Origin: Kineosporiaceae bacterium
GTDB lineage: Bacteria; Actinomycetota; Actinomycetes; Actinomycetales; Kineosporiaceae
DNA: 64,000 nt
Assembly: GCA_016794595.1 (NCBI GenBank)
Contig: JAEUJN010000027.1
Span: 1-64,000, forward strand
Direction: 5' to 3'
A model generated the notes under the pieces. That model was not told where the DNA came from, ran no database searches, and saw only the letters and a program-made list of their open reading frames with translations. This document shows, one piece after another, positions 30,743 through 38,429 of this stretch; within the stretch, counting starts at the first letter, position 1; every line of letters begins with the position of its first letter. Both the position numbers and the translations under genes were made by a program.

Positions 30743-30965
30743 GACGTGTCGTGGCCTCGATCGGGGCGAGCGGGGAGAAACCGTCCCACACGTCACATCC
30801 GACACAGCTGCATCATGCGACACGTCCGTTTCGTCACTGCCTCCTCCGTGGTTCCGCGTCGGCGACGTGCGATGGTCGATCCACGACCACCAGCTGGCGA
30901 CAGCACGTGGTCTCTCGTGCACGTCATGTCACACCGGTGTCACCAGGCCGCGGAGGGAGGCTGCG
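30743..30965 (+). other. Non-coding leader region before divIC
   Basis: About 220 nt without a convincing gene between the eno terminators and the divIC RBS. It has several GACACGTC/CACGTG-like motifs and a perfect palindrome ACACCGGTGT (30931-30940), a possible operator. A small frame through it shows no coding character. GGAGGG at 30953-30958 serves divIC. Confidence 0.4.
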
Positions 30966-31688
30966 ATGACTGCGCGCCGCCCGACCGCCCCCCGAGGACG
31001 ATCGGCCAGCGGGACGCCGACAGCTCGCAGCGGGGGATCGCTCACCGAGCACCGCCCCGGCGCCCCCACCCCGCGCATGCCGTCCACCCCTGCCACCGGG
31101 CTGCCCGGTCGCACCCCCGCAGGGCGAGGCACCGTCGGCGGGGCGGCGAGTCGGCGCCGTCCCACGGCCACCCGCCCGTCGAGCACCGCCAAGGCGTCGG
31201 CCCGTCCGGCGTCCCGGAGCGCGACCGCCCGACCGTCCGCCGGACCGGGGCGGCCCCTGTCGTCTCGCACGGCGCGCAACCGGCCCCCGGTGATCCGCCC
31301 GATGACGGCGCTGGCCGGGGTGCTGGTGGTGCTGGTGCTGTTGATCGCGCCCTACGTGCGGCCGTGGGTCAGCCAGCGCTCGCAGATCTCGGCCGCGCAG
31401 CAGGAGCGCGCCGAGCTCGAGCGCGACGTCCAGACGCTGACCGCCGAGCGGGAACGCTGGCGGGACCCGGCCTACGTGGCCACCCAGGCGCGTGAGCGGC
31501 TGAAGTACGTCAAGCCCGGGGAGATTGCCTACTCGCTGCTGGACGACGTCTCGCCGGTCCTGGCAGCCGACCCGCGGCTGGCTGCGGTCGCGGTCCCCGA
31601 GCAGGACGCCGCGCGGTCCTGGTACGACACGTTCTGGGGGTCCGTGGTCACCGCGGGCGACCCGACCACTCGGCAGCCCGCGTCCTGA
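30966..31688 (+). CDS. Septum formation initiator FtsB/DivIC family protein
   Basis: 240 residues. A disordered Arg/Pro/Ser/Thr-rich cytoplasmic region of about 110 residues is followed by one membrane helix (MTALAGVLVVLVLLIAPYV) and then a coiled coil (SQISAAQQERAELERDVQTLTAERERWRD) with the family motif YVATQARERLKYVKPGE. It is a bitopic divisome protein acting with FtsL and FtsQ. The long basic N-terminal tail is usual in actinobacteria. ATG 30966 has GGAGGGAGG upstream. It lies in the conserved order eno, divIC, DUF501, ppx. Confidence 0.9.
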   Translation: MTARRPTAPRGRSASGTPTARSGGSLTEHRPGAPTPRMPSTPATGLPGRTPAGRGTVGGAASRRRPTATRPSSTAKASARPASRSATARPSAGPGRPLSSRTARNRPPVIRPMTALAGVLVVLVLLIAPYVRPWVSQRSQISAAQQERAELERDVQTLTAERERWRDPAYVATQARERLKYVKPGEIAYSLLDDVSPVLAADPRLAAVAVPEQDAARSWYDTFWGSVVTAGDPTTRQPAS

Positions 31689-31725
31689 GTCAGCTCCGCG
31701 CACCCCTCGGCCCCCAGCGGCTGGG

Positions 31726-31737
31726 TAGTCTCCCGGG
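31726..31737 (+). promoter_or_regulatory. Leaderless -10 element before the DUF501 gene
   Basis: TAGTCT at 31726-31731, 6 nt gap, GTG start at 31738; no RBS. The DUF501-ppx-lipoprotein operon would start here independently of divIC. Confidence 0.6.
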
Positions 31738-32310
31738 GTGAGCGCGCTGACCGATCACGACCTGACCGATCACGACCTGACCGATCACGACCTGGCTGCC
31801 GTCGAGGCGCAGCTCGGCCGCGTCCCTCGGGGGGTGGTCGAGATCGCGCATCGCTGCCCGTGCGGCCTGCCGGACGTCGTCCGCACCGCCCCGCGCCTGG
31901 ACGACGGGACCCCGTTCCCGACCTCGTACTACCTGACCTGCCCTCGCGCCGCCTCGGCGGTCGGCACGCTCGAGGCCTCGGGGCTGATGCGCCGGATGAC
32001 GCAGCGCCTGTCCGAGGACGAGGACCTGGCCGCGGCCCATCGGCGGGCCCATCAGGACTATCTGGCCCGCCGCGCCGAACTCGGCGAGGTGCCCGAGATC
32101 GCCGGTGTCTCGGCCGGCGGCATGCCCGACCGGGTGAAGTGCCTGCACGTGCTGCTGGCCCACGCCCTGGCCGCGGGCCCGGGGGTCACCCCGCTCGGGG
32201 ACGAGACCCTGGCGGCCCTCGGGGCCTGGTGGTCGGATGGGCCCTGTGTCGAGGTGGACCCTGGCCTCGACCTGGGCGTCGCGGACCGCGGGGTCGAGGT
32301 GGACCGATGA
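31738..32310 (+). CDS. DUF501 family protein
   Basis: 190 residues. The core VEAQLGRVPRGVVEIAHRCPCGLPDVVRTAPRL and FPTSYYLTCPRA is the DUF501 signature, with Cys residues that could bind a metal; a later segment DRVKCLHVLLAHALA is also conserved in the family. Function unknown; the gene is almost always next to divIC and ppx in actinobacteria, which hints at a link with division or phosphate/nucleotide metabolism. The N-terminus is lengthened by three copies of a 15-bp unit (TDHDL x3, 31747-31791). It overlaps ppx by 4 nt. Confidence 0.88.
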   Translation: MSALTDHDLTDHDLTDHDLAAVEAQLGRVPRGVVEIAHRCPCGLPDVVRTAPRLDDGTPFPTSYYLTCPRAASAVGTLEASGLMRRMTQRLSEDEDLAAAHRRAHQDYLARRAELGEVPEIAGVSAGGMPDRVKCLHVLLAHALAAGPGVTPLGDETLAALGAWWSDGPCVEVDPGLDLGVADRGVEVDR

Positions 32311-33266
32311 CCTCCCCCACCCGCGTGGCAGCGATCGACTGCGGCACCAACTCGCTGCGCCTGCTGATCGCCGATGTCGACCCGGTGGCCGGGACGCTGA
32401 CCGACGTCCTGCGGCGGATGGAGATCGTCCGGTTGGGCCAGGGCGTCGATGCCACCGGCCGTTTCGACCCCCGGGCCCTGGCCCGCGCGCTGGACCTGAC
32501 CGCCGAGTACGCCCGGCTCTGCCGCGAGGCGGGGGTGGGCCCGGTGCGGTTCGTGGCGACCTCCGCCAGCCGGGACGCCGCGGATGCCGAGGTGTTCATC
32601 GGCGGCGTCCGCGAGGTGCTGGGGGTCGAACCCGAGGTGATCAGCGGCCAGGAGGAGGCGGCGCTCTCCTTCGCCGGCGCCACCCGGGGGCTGGCCTCGG
32701 TGCCGGCCGATGCCGGGCCGGTGCTCGTGGTCGACATCGGGGGCGGGTCCACCGAGGCGGTGCTGGGCGAGGTGTCCGATGGGCGCCCCGGCCCGGCGAT
32801 CTCGGTGGACATCGGGTGCGTGCGGCTGTTCGAACGCCACGGTGGCGACCTGGCCGCGCTGACTGCCGACATCGAGGCCGCCGTGGACGACATCGCACGG
32901 GTCGTGCCGCTGGACCGTGCCCGGGCCCTGGTCGGCCTGGCCGGATCGGTGACCACGCTGACCGCGCACGCCCTGCGGTTGCCCAGCTATCAGGCGGAGC
33001 GGATCCACGGCGCCGTGCTGCCGATCGCGACCCTGGTGGCGGCCTGCGAGGACATGGCCTCACTGACCGGCGACCAGCGGCGAGCGCTGCCCTACCTGCA
33101 CCCCGGCCGGGTGGACGTGATCGTGGCCGGTGCGCTGATCTGGCGCGCGGTGCTGACCAGGGTGGCCGGGGCTGCTCGGCTGGTCGAGGCGGTGACCAGC
33201 GAGCACGACATCCTGGACGGGATTGCCTGGTCACTGGCCGATTCGGAGGACGGGCCATGCGGGTGA
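32307..33266 (+). CDS. ppx: Ppx/GppA exopolyphosphatase / guanosine pentaphosphatase family
   Basis: 319 residues, the short two-domain form. ASKHA phosphate-1 motif AAIDCGTNSLRLLIAD, RFVATSASRDA, catalytic region ISGQEEAALSFAG and phosphate-2 motif LVVDIGGGSTEAVLG, adenosine-like motif GLAGSVTTLTA. It hydrolyses polyphosphate and/or pppGpp. ATG at 32307 overlaps the DUF501 stop (ATGA), and its own end overlaps the lipoprotein start by 10 nt, so the three genes are one operon. Confidence 0.92.
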   Translation: MTSPTRVAAIDCGTNSLRLLIADVDPVAGTLTDVLRRMEIVRLGQGVDATGRFDPRALARALDLTAEYARLCREAGVGPVRFVATSASRDAADAEVFIGGVREVLGVEPEVISGQEEAALSFAGATRGLASVPADAGPVLVVDIGGGSTEAVLGEVSDGRPGPAISVDIGCVRLFERHGGDLAALTADIEAAVDDIARVVPLDRARALVGLAGSVTTLTAHALRLPSYQAERIHGAVLPIATLVAACEDMASLTGDQRRALPYLHPGRVDVIVAGALIWRAVLTRVAGAARLVEAVTSEHDILDGIAWSLADSEDGPCG

Positions 33267-33895
33267 CCGAGTCGGTGCGGCTGGTGTCGGGGGTGCTGCT
33301 GGCCGCACTGGTCCTGACCGGTTGCTCGACGGGATCGCCCGCCGACGCCGAGTCGGCGGCCGACCCCGCGTCGGCGTCGTCCTCGACGGGCCCGGCTCCG
33401 GGCCGGTCCCCGACCCGGACGCCCGGCGCCTCGGCGTCCGGGGCCGTCCTGCCCGCCACCAGCGCGACGCCCACGCTGCGCCCGCCCTCGCTGCCGACCC
33501 TGAGGGGCTACCGCTACACCAAGGCACCCGCCCCGGTGGTGGCGGCATTCCTGGCAGCCAAACCCGTGCCGCCCGGCGTGCTCCGGCCGCCCACCGTGGT
33601 CTCGGTGATGGCGGACGGCATGCCGATCGGCTCGGTGGCCGCCCGCACCCTGGACCCGGCGCACGTGGGCGAGACGGAGCTGGAGAACTCCCTGCTCACC
33701 AGCCTCACCGCCGGCCTGGCGGCCGGCGGGTACACCGTTCGCACCCGGAAGGTCACCGGAGGCCGGGTGATCACCGCGACCCGCACGGGCTCGACGGTGC
33801 TGACCTGGTACCACCGGGGTGTGGTGCTCCAGCTGGTCAGTTCCGCTCCCGCCGAGACCCCCCTGGAGTACGCCGAGGCCTACCTGGCGCGTTGA
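33257..33895 (+). CDS. Secreted lipoprotein, unknown function
   Basis: 212 residues. Signal peptide ending in the lipobox LVLTGC (Cys about 23), then a disordered Ser/Pro/Ala stretch to about residue 75. A compact domain follows (RGYRYTKAPAPVVAAFLAAK; VVSVMADGMPIGSVAARTL; NSLLTSLTAGLAAGGYTVR; VVLQLVSSAP). No family recognised. It starts inside the 3' end of ppx with GGAGG at 33246-33250 as RBS, so it is the last gene of that operon. Confidence 0.75.
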   Translation: MRVTESVRLVSGVLLAALVLTGCSTGSPADAESAADPASASSSTGPAPGRSPTRTPGASASGAVLPATSATPTLRPPSLPTLRGYRYTKAPAPVVAAFLAAKPVPPGVLRPPTVVSVMADGMPIGSVAARTLDPAHVGETELENSLLTSLTAGLAAGGYTVRTRKVTGGRVITATRTGSTVLTWYHRGVVLQLVSSAPAETPLEYAEAYLAR

Positions 33896-34107
33896 CGTGC
33901 GCGGCGGGTATCGCCGGCCGGCGGGTGACCGTACCCCTCCCGGTGGCGGCTCGCCGAGGACAGGGGCGTAGTTTCGGGGTGTCCCGGCACCGGCGTCCAG
34001 GGACCTGTGGGCTACCGTGACCGCCCCACGGATGCCAGGCTGACGCCGGTGCCCCAGCACCGTGACCGGCACCGAGGCCGCGCCACGTACGAGCCAGGAG
34101 GTTCGCC

Positions 34108-35610
34108 ATGACCACCGTCAGAACGGTCGGGATCACCGAGCTGGCGTTGCGGGACGCCCACCAGAGTCTGATGGCGACCCGGATGGCACTCGAGGACATG
34201 GTGGGGGCCTGCGCGGACATCGACGGCGCGGGGTACTGGAGCGTGGAGTGCTGGGGTGGGGCCACCTTCGACGCCTGCATCCGCTTCCTGAACGAGGACC
34301 CCTGGGCGCGGCTGCGCACGTTCCGTGAGCTGTTGCCCACGAGCCGGTTGCAGATGCTGCTGCGCGGCCAGAACCTGCTGGGCTACCGGCACTACGGGGA
34401 CGACGTGGTCGACCGGTTCGTCGAGAGGGCCGCCGAGAACGGCATGGACGTCTTCCGGGTCTTCGACGCCCTCAACGACGTGCGCAACGTGGAGCGGTCG
34501 ATCGCCGCGGTGAAGCGGGCCGGCAAGCACGCCCAGGGCACGATCTGCTACACCGTCTCGCCGCTGCACACGGTCGAGGGCTACGTCGAGCTGGCCCGCA
34601 ACCTGGCCGACCTGGGCTGCGACTCGTTGGCGCTGAAGGACATGGCCGCCCTGCTCAAGCCGCAGCCGGCCTTCGACATCGTGACCGCGATCAAGCAGGC
34701 GCTGCCCGGCATGCAGGTCAACGTCCACTGCCATGCGACCACCGGGGTGACTCAGGTGTCGCTGATGAAGGCCATCGAGGCCGGTGCCGACGTGGTCGAC
34801 ACCGCGATCTCCTCGCTCAGCCTCGGCCCGGGCCACAACCCCACCGAGTCGGTGGTCGAGATGCTCGAGGGAACGGGGTTCGTGGCCGATCTCGACAAGG
34901 ACCTGTTGCGCCGGGTCAAGGACCACTTCGCGGCGATCAAGCCACGGTATGCGCAGTTCATGAGTTCGTTCTCGGTCGAGACCGACATCTTCGACAGCCA
35001 GATCCCCGGCGGCATGATCTCGAACATGGAGTCCCAGCTGAGGCAGCAGGGGGCCGGTGACAAGCTCGCCGAGGTGCTGGCCGAGGTGCCGCGGGTGCGC
35101 AAGGCGGCCGGCTACCCGCCGCTGGTCACGCCGTCCAGCCAGATCGTGGGCACCCAGGCGGTGTTCAACGTGCTGATGGGCCCCTACCACGTGCTGACCG
35201 CCGAGTTCGCCGACCTGGTGCTCGGGTACTACGGCCACACCCTGGGCGAGATGGACCCCGACGTGGTGGCCAAGGCCCGGGCGCAGACCGGCAAGGACCC
35301 GATCACGGTGCGTCCGGGCGATCTGATCGAACCCGAGTGGGACGCCCTGCGCGACCAGGCGGCCGGGCTCGACGGGTTCGACGGCAGCGACGAGGACGTG
35401 CTGACCTACGCCATGTTCCCCAAGGTGGCGCCCGGGTTCTTCGCCACCCGTGCCGAGGGCCCGAAGAACGTCGGGCGGGATCCGGCGGAGGTCGAGGCCG
35501 AACGCCTGGCCGCGGCAGGGGACCCCGGCACCGGCCCGCTGCGGATGCCCATCGCCTACGACGTCACGGTCGACGGGCGCACGCACACGGTCTCGGTGCG
35601 TCCGGCATGA
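34108..35610 (+). CDS. Methylmalonyl-CoA carboxytransferase 5S subunit (carboxyl transfer to/from pyruvate)
   Basis: 500 residues, the length of the Propionibacterium 5S subunit. TIM-barrel HMGL-like domain with ITELALRDAHQSLMATRM, the lysine to be carboxylated in SLALKDMAALLKP, and metal-binding VNVHCHATTGVT (Asp of LRDAH plus the two His bind Co/Zn). A conserved carboxylase C-terminal domain follows (YPPLVTPSSQIVGTQA). It moves CO2 between biotin on the 1.3S subunit and pyruvate/oxaloacetate. The same domain occurs in pyruvate carboxylase and oxaloacetate decarboxylase alpha, but the neighbours 12S and 1.3S and the lack of a biotin carboxylase favour transcarboxylase. GGAGG is 7 nt upstream; it overlaps 12S by 4 nt. 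Confidence 0.88.
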   Translation: MTTVRTVGITELALRDAHQSLMATRMALEDMVGACADIDGAGYWSVECWGGATFDACIRFLNEDPWARLRTFRELLPTSRLQMLLRGQNLLGYRHYGDDVVDRFVERAAENGMDVFRVFDALNDVRNVERSIAAVKRAGKHAQGTICYTVSPLHTVEGYVELARNLADLGCDSLALKDMAALLKPQPAFDIVTAIKQALPGMQVNVHCHATTGVTQVSLMKAIEAGADVVDTAISSLSLGPGHNPTESVVEMLEGTGFVADLDKDLLRRVKDHFAAIKPRYAQFMSSFSVETDIFDSQIPGGMISNMESQLRQQGAGDKLAEVLAEVPRVRKAAGYPPLVTPSSQIVGTQAVFNVLMGPYHVLTAEFADLVLGYYGHTLGEMDPDVVAKARAQTGKDPITVRPGDLIEPEWDALRDQAAGLDGFDGSDEDVLTYAMFPKVAPGFFATRAEGPKNVGRDPAEVEAERLAAAGDPGTGPLRMPIAYDVTVDGRTHTVSVRPA

Positions 35611-37178
35611 GCAGCGATGTCGGAGCTCGCGTGCCCACCATGTCCGAGCGGATCGACCGGTTGCGCAGGGAGCGGGCCACGGTCGAGGACGGCGGCGGGG
35701 CGGCACGCCACGCCAAGCAGCATGAACAGGGCAAACTGACTGCGCGAGAAAGGATCTCGGCCCTGCTCGATGCCGGCTCCTTCGAAGAGATCGGCCTGTT
35801 CGCCAAGCACCGGACCACCCACTTCGGCATGGACTCGGCCGTCATGCCGGCCGACGGGGTGGTGACCGGCACCGGCACCGTGATGGGCCGCCCGGTGCAC
35901 CTGGCCAGCCAGGACTTCTCGGTCGCCGGCGGCTCAGCGGGCGAGATGCACTCGGTCAAGGTGGCGACCATGCTGGATGCCGCACTGGCCAACGGCACCC
36001 CGTTCGTGTTCTTCAACGACTCCGGCGGCGCCCGGGTGCAGGAGGGCATCGACTCCCTGTCGGGCTACGGCAAGGTGTTCTACGCCAACGTGGCCCTGTC
36101 CGGCGTCGTCCCGCAGATCTCGATCATCGCCGGGCCGTGCGCCGGCGGGGCCGCCTACTCGCCGGCGCTGACCGACTTCATCATCCAGACCCGGGCCTCG
36201 CGGATGTTCATCACCGGGCCCGACGTGATCCGCCAGGTGACCGGTGAGGAGGTGACCGCCGAGGCGCTCGGCGGGCCCGAGGCGCACCTGACCCGTTCCG
36301 GCGTCAGCCATTTCATCGCCGAGGACGACGAGCACGCCGTCCTCATCTGCAAGAAGCTGCTGAGCTACCTGCCGGCGAACAACACCGAGGAACCGCCCTA
36401 CGTCGAGGGGTTCGAGGCGGTGCCGCGCAACGAGCGGCTGAACTCGGTGATCCCCGACGATCCCAAGCGCGGGTACGACGTCCGCGAGGTGATCGCCGGC
36501 ATCGTGGACGCCGGGGACTTCCTCGAGGTGCACGCGGGCTTCGCGCCGAATCTGGTGGTGGGCTTCGCCCGGATCACCGGCAACACGGTTGGGGTGGTGG
36601 CCAACCAGTCGATGGCCATGTCCGGGGTGCTGAACATCGACGCCTCCGACAAGGGGGCGCGATTCGTGCGGTTCTGCAACGCGTTCAACATCCCCCTGCT
36701 CACCCTGGTCGACGTTCCGGGGTTCCTGCCCGGGGTGGCGCAGGAGCACGGCGGCATCATCCGGCACGGCGCGAAGATGCTGTTCGCGTACTCGTCGGCG
36801 ACCGTCCCCAAGATCACCGTGGTGCTGCGCAAGGCCTACGGCGGGGCGTACCTGGCCATGTGCGGCAAGGACCTCGGCGCCGACCGGGTCTATGCCTGGC
36901 CCAGTGCCGAGATCGCCGTGATGGGGGCCGAGGGCGCGGCCGAGGTGGTGTTCCGTCGCGAGATCAGCGAGGCCGACGACCCGGAGTCCCGGCGGGCCGA
37001 ACTGGTGGCCACCTACCGCGAGACGTTCTCCACGCCGTACGTGGCCGCCGCCCGTGGGCTGGTGGACGGCATCATCGAGCCGGCCGACACCCGGCGGATG
37101 GTGGCCCGGGCGCTGGCCGCCCTGTCGGGCAAGCGGGAGGCACGCCCGCCCAAGAAGCACGGGCTGATCCCGCTGTGA
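35607..37178 (+). CDS. Methylmalonyl-CoA carboxytransferase 12S subunit (acyl-CoA carboxyltransferase)
   Basis: 523 residues, two crotonase-like halves. Typical motifs: GKLTARERISALLDAGSFEE, FNDSGGARVQEGIDSLSGYG, IAGPCAGGAAYSPALTDF with the oxyanion Gly-Gly, ITGPDVIRQVTGEEV, and in the second half VDVPGFLPGVAQEHGGIIRHGAK and LRKAYGGAYLAMCGKDLGAD. It transfers CO2 between biotin and propionyl-/methylmalonyl-CoA. The sequence alone cannot separate 12S from propionyl-CoA carboxylase beta; the operon decides. ATG at 35607 overlaps the 5S stop (ATGA). Confidence 0.9.
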   Translation: MSSDVGARVPTMSERIDRLRRERATVEDGGGAARHAKQHEQGKLTARERISALLDAGSFEEIGLFAKHRTTHFGMDSAVMPADGVVTGTGTVMGRPVHLASQDFSVAGGSAGEMHSVKVATMLDAALANGTPFVFFNDSGGARVQEGIDSLSGYGKVFYANVALSGVVPQISIIAGPCAGGAAYSPALTDFIIQTRASRMFITGPDVIRQVTGEEVTAEALGGPEAHLTRSGVSHFIAEDDEHAVLICKKLLSYLPANNTEEPPYVEGFEAVPRNERLNSVIPDDPKRGYDVREVIAGIVDAGDFLEVHAGFAPNLVVGFARITGNTVGVVANQSMAMSGVLNIDASDKGARFVRFCNAFNIPLLTLVDVPGFLPGVAQEHGGIIRHGAKMLFAYSSATVPKITVVLRKAYGGAYLAMCGKDLGADRVYAWPSAEIAVMGAEGAAEVVFRREISEADDPESRRAELVATYRETFSTPYVAAARGLVDGIIEPADTRRMVARALAALSGKREARPPKKHGLIPL

Positions 37179-37233
37179 GCGCCCCGCCGACACCGGACCA
37201 GACCACCGGCCCCCGACGACCGAAGGGTTCGTG

Positions 37234-37515
37234 ATGACCGAGACCTCTGCTGCGGCGGGCGAACTGGCCGCTCTGCGAGCCGAGGTGGCCCGCCTCACCG
37301 AACGGGTGGACACCCTCGAGGCACGCCTGCACAGCTTCCATCCCGAGGGGCAGCTCCCCGAGGACGTCGTGCTCGCCATCTCGGCGGCCGTGGCTGCCTA
37401 CCTGGGAACTCGCGCCACGGTGAAGCAGGTCCGCTTGCGCCGGTCCGGGGTGTGGGCGGCCCACGGTCGTGCGGGTCACCACCACTCCCACGCGTCGTTG
37501 CACTCCGTGCGCTGA
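37234..37515 (+). CDS. Small transcarboxylase-associated protein
   Basis: 93 residues. An N-terminal coiled coil (LAALRAEVARLTERVDTLEARL) and then LPEDVVLAISAAVAAYLGTRATVKQVRLRRSGVWAAHGR (in parts), ending in a His-rich tail GHHHSHAS. The second segment is the conserved element found in small proteins encoded beside carboxyltransferase and biotin-carrier genes of transcarboxylases and sodium-pump decarboxylases. It probably helps assemble the complex, for example by binding the 12S core or the carrier. RBS CGAAGGG at 37221-37227 favours ATG 37234 over GTG 37231. Confidence 0.75.
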   Translation: MTETSAAAGELAALRAEVARLTERVDTLEARLHSFHPEGQLPEDVVLAISAAVAAYLGTRATVKQVRLRRSGVWAAHGRAGHHHSHASLHSVR

Positions 37516-37545
37516 GCCGCGCTCGCGCCGTCCGAAGGGGTTGTC

Positions 37546-37908
37546 ATGAAGCTGAAGGTCACGGTCAACGGGGTGGTCTACGACGTGGACGTCGAGGTTG
37601 CCGAGGAGGTGCAGCCGACCTTTGCGCAACTGGCGATGGCCAGTCCCACCGCCTATGCCGTCACCCCGACCGCGGCCAAGGCCCCGGCGACCGCCTCGGC
37701 GTCCCTGGTCGCCCCGATCGCCGGCACCGTGGTGAAGATCCTGATCGAGCCCGGTGACCAGGTGGACGCCGGGCAGACCCTGCTGGTGCTCGAGGCGATG
37801 AAGATGGAGACCGAGATCACCGCCCCCCACGACGGCACCGTGGCCAGCATTGACGTCGCCGTCGGCGCCCCGGTCACCGGCGGCCAGGTGCTGGTCACCT
37901 GGGCCTGA
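37546..37908 (+). CDS. Biotin carboxyl carrier (1.3S) subunit of transcarboxylase
   Basis: 120 residues, the same size as the Propionibacterium 1.3S protein. N-terminal segment MKLKVTVNGVVYDVDVEV binds the partner subunits, an Ala/Thr/Pro hinge follows (residues 42-55), and the C-terminal biotinyl domain has LEAMKMETEI with the Lys that carries biotin (residue about 86). It shuttles CO2 between the 5S and 12S sites. RBS CCGAAGGGG. A short hairpin follows. Confidence 0.93.
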   Translation: MKLKVTVNGVVYDVDVEVAEEVQPTFAQLAMASPTAYAVTPTAAKAPATASASLVAPIAGTVVKILIEPGDQVDAGQTLLVLEAMKMETEITAPHDGTVASIDVAVGAPVTGGQVLVTWA

Positions 37909-37917
37909 CCCCACCAA

Positions 37918-37933
37918 ACCCGCATGAGCGGGT
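37918..37933 (+). terminator. Short hairpin after the transcarboxylase operon
   Basis: ACCCGC ATGA GCGGGT, stem of 6 bp, ten nt after the 1.3S stop. Weak alone, but flanked by CCCCACC and GGCGGGGTG which may extend the stem. Confidence 0.4.
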
Positions 37934-37947
37934 CGGCGGGGTGTCGT

Positions 37948-37975
37948 CTGCGCAGTAGTGCGCAGTGTGTAGTAC
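37948..37975 (+). promoter_or_regulatory. Putative promoter with overlapping operator for the PadR gene
   Basis: A perfect inverted repeat CTGCGCA-GTAG-TGCGCAG (37948-37965) ends 4 nt before a -10-like TAGTAC (37970-37975). It covers the spot where the -35 and spacer should be, so a protein bound here would block polymerase. Autoregulation by the PadR protein is the simplest reading. Confidence 0.5.
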
Positions 37976-38012
37976 CGTGGGTCTCGCATCAGCGGACTCG
38001 GGAGGTGGGCGC

Positions 38013-38429
38013 GTGGACACGACGCAATTGCTCAAGGGGGTGCTCGATCTTGCCGTCCTCGCCGTGGTCTCCACCGAGGACGGGTACGGCTATGACGTTG
38101 TGCGTCGCCTGCGGGCTGCGGGCCTGGACGACGTCGGCGACGCCTCGGTCTACGGCACCCTGCGGCGGCTGTACTCGGCCGGGGCGCTGACCTCGTACGT
38201 GGTGCCCTCCGATGAGGGCCCCCACCGCAAGTACTACGGCATCAACCCGCACGGCCGGTCGCTGCTCACCGAGCAGTCCCGCACCTGGGCGGGGTTCGCC
38301 GACACCATGAGCGCTCTGCTGGCCGGCGCCGGACCCGAGGTCCGCCTCGCCGGGGCGACGCCCGCTGGGCAGCGCACTGACGTGCTGGCAGTCAGTTCGG
38401 CCACGAGCAGCAAGGAGCCGGTGCGATGA
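38013..38429 (+). CDS. PadR-family regulator paired with a HAAS membrane protein
   Basis: 138 residues, the short PadR form. DTTQLLKGVLDLAVLAVVS, GYGYDVVRRL and ASVYGTLRRLYSAGALTSYVV make up the winged helix; HRKYYGINPHGRSLL is the wing. The GTG start at 38013 has GGGAGG at the right distance. It overlaps the next gene, which begins with a HAAS-type domain, by 4 nt. PadR plus HAAS membrane protein is a common two-gene arrangement in which the membrane protein is thought to signal to the regulator. Confidence 0.88.
   Translation: MDTTQLLKGVLDLAVLAVVSTEDGYGYDVVRRLRAAGLDDVGDASVYGTLRRLYSAGALTSYVVPSDEGPHRKYYGINPHGRSLLTEQSRTWAGFADTMSALLAGAGPEVRLAGATPAGQRTDVLAVSSATSSKEPVR

Noticed and set aside
34108-35610. 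Reading the 5S gene as a pyruvate carboxylase or oxaloacetate decarboxylase alpha subunit
   Set aside because: No biotin carboxylase or sodium-pump beta/gamma subunit is near, whereas 12S and a 120-residue 1.3S-like carrier are in the same operon. Not fully excluded.
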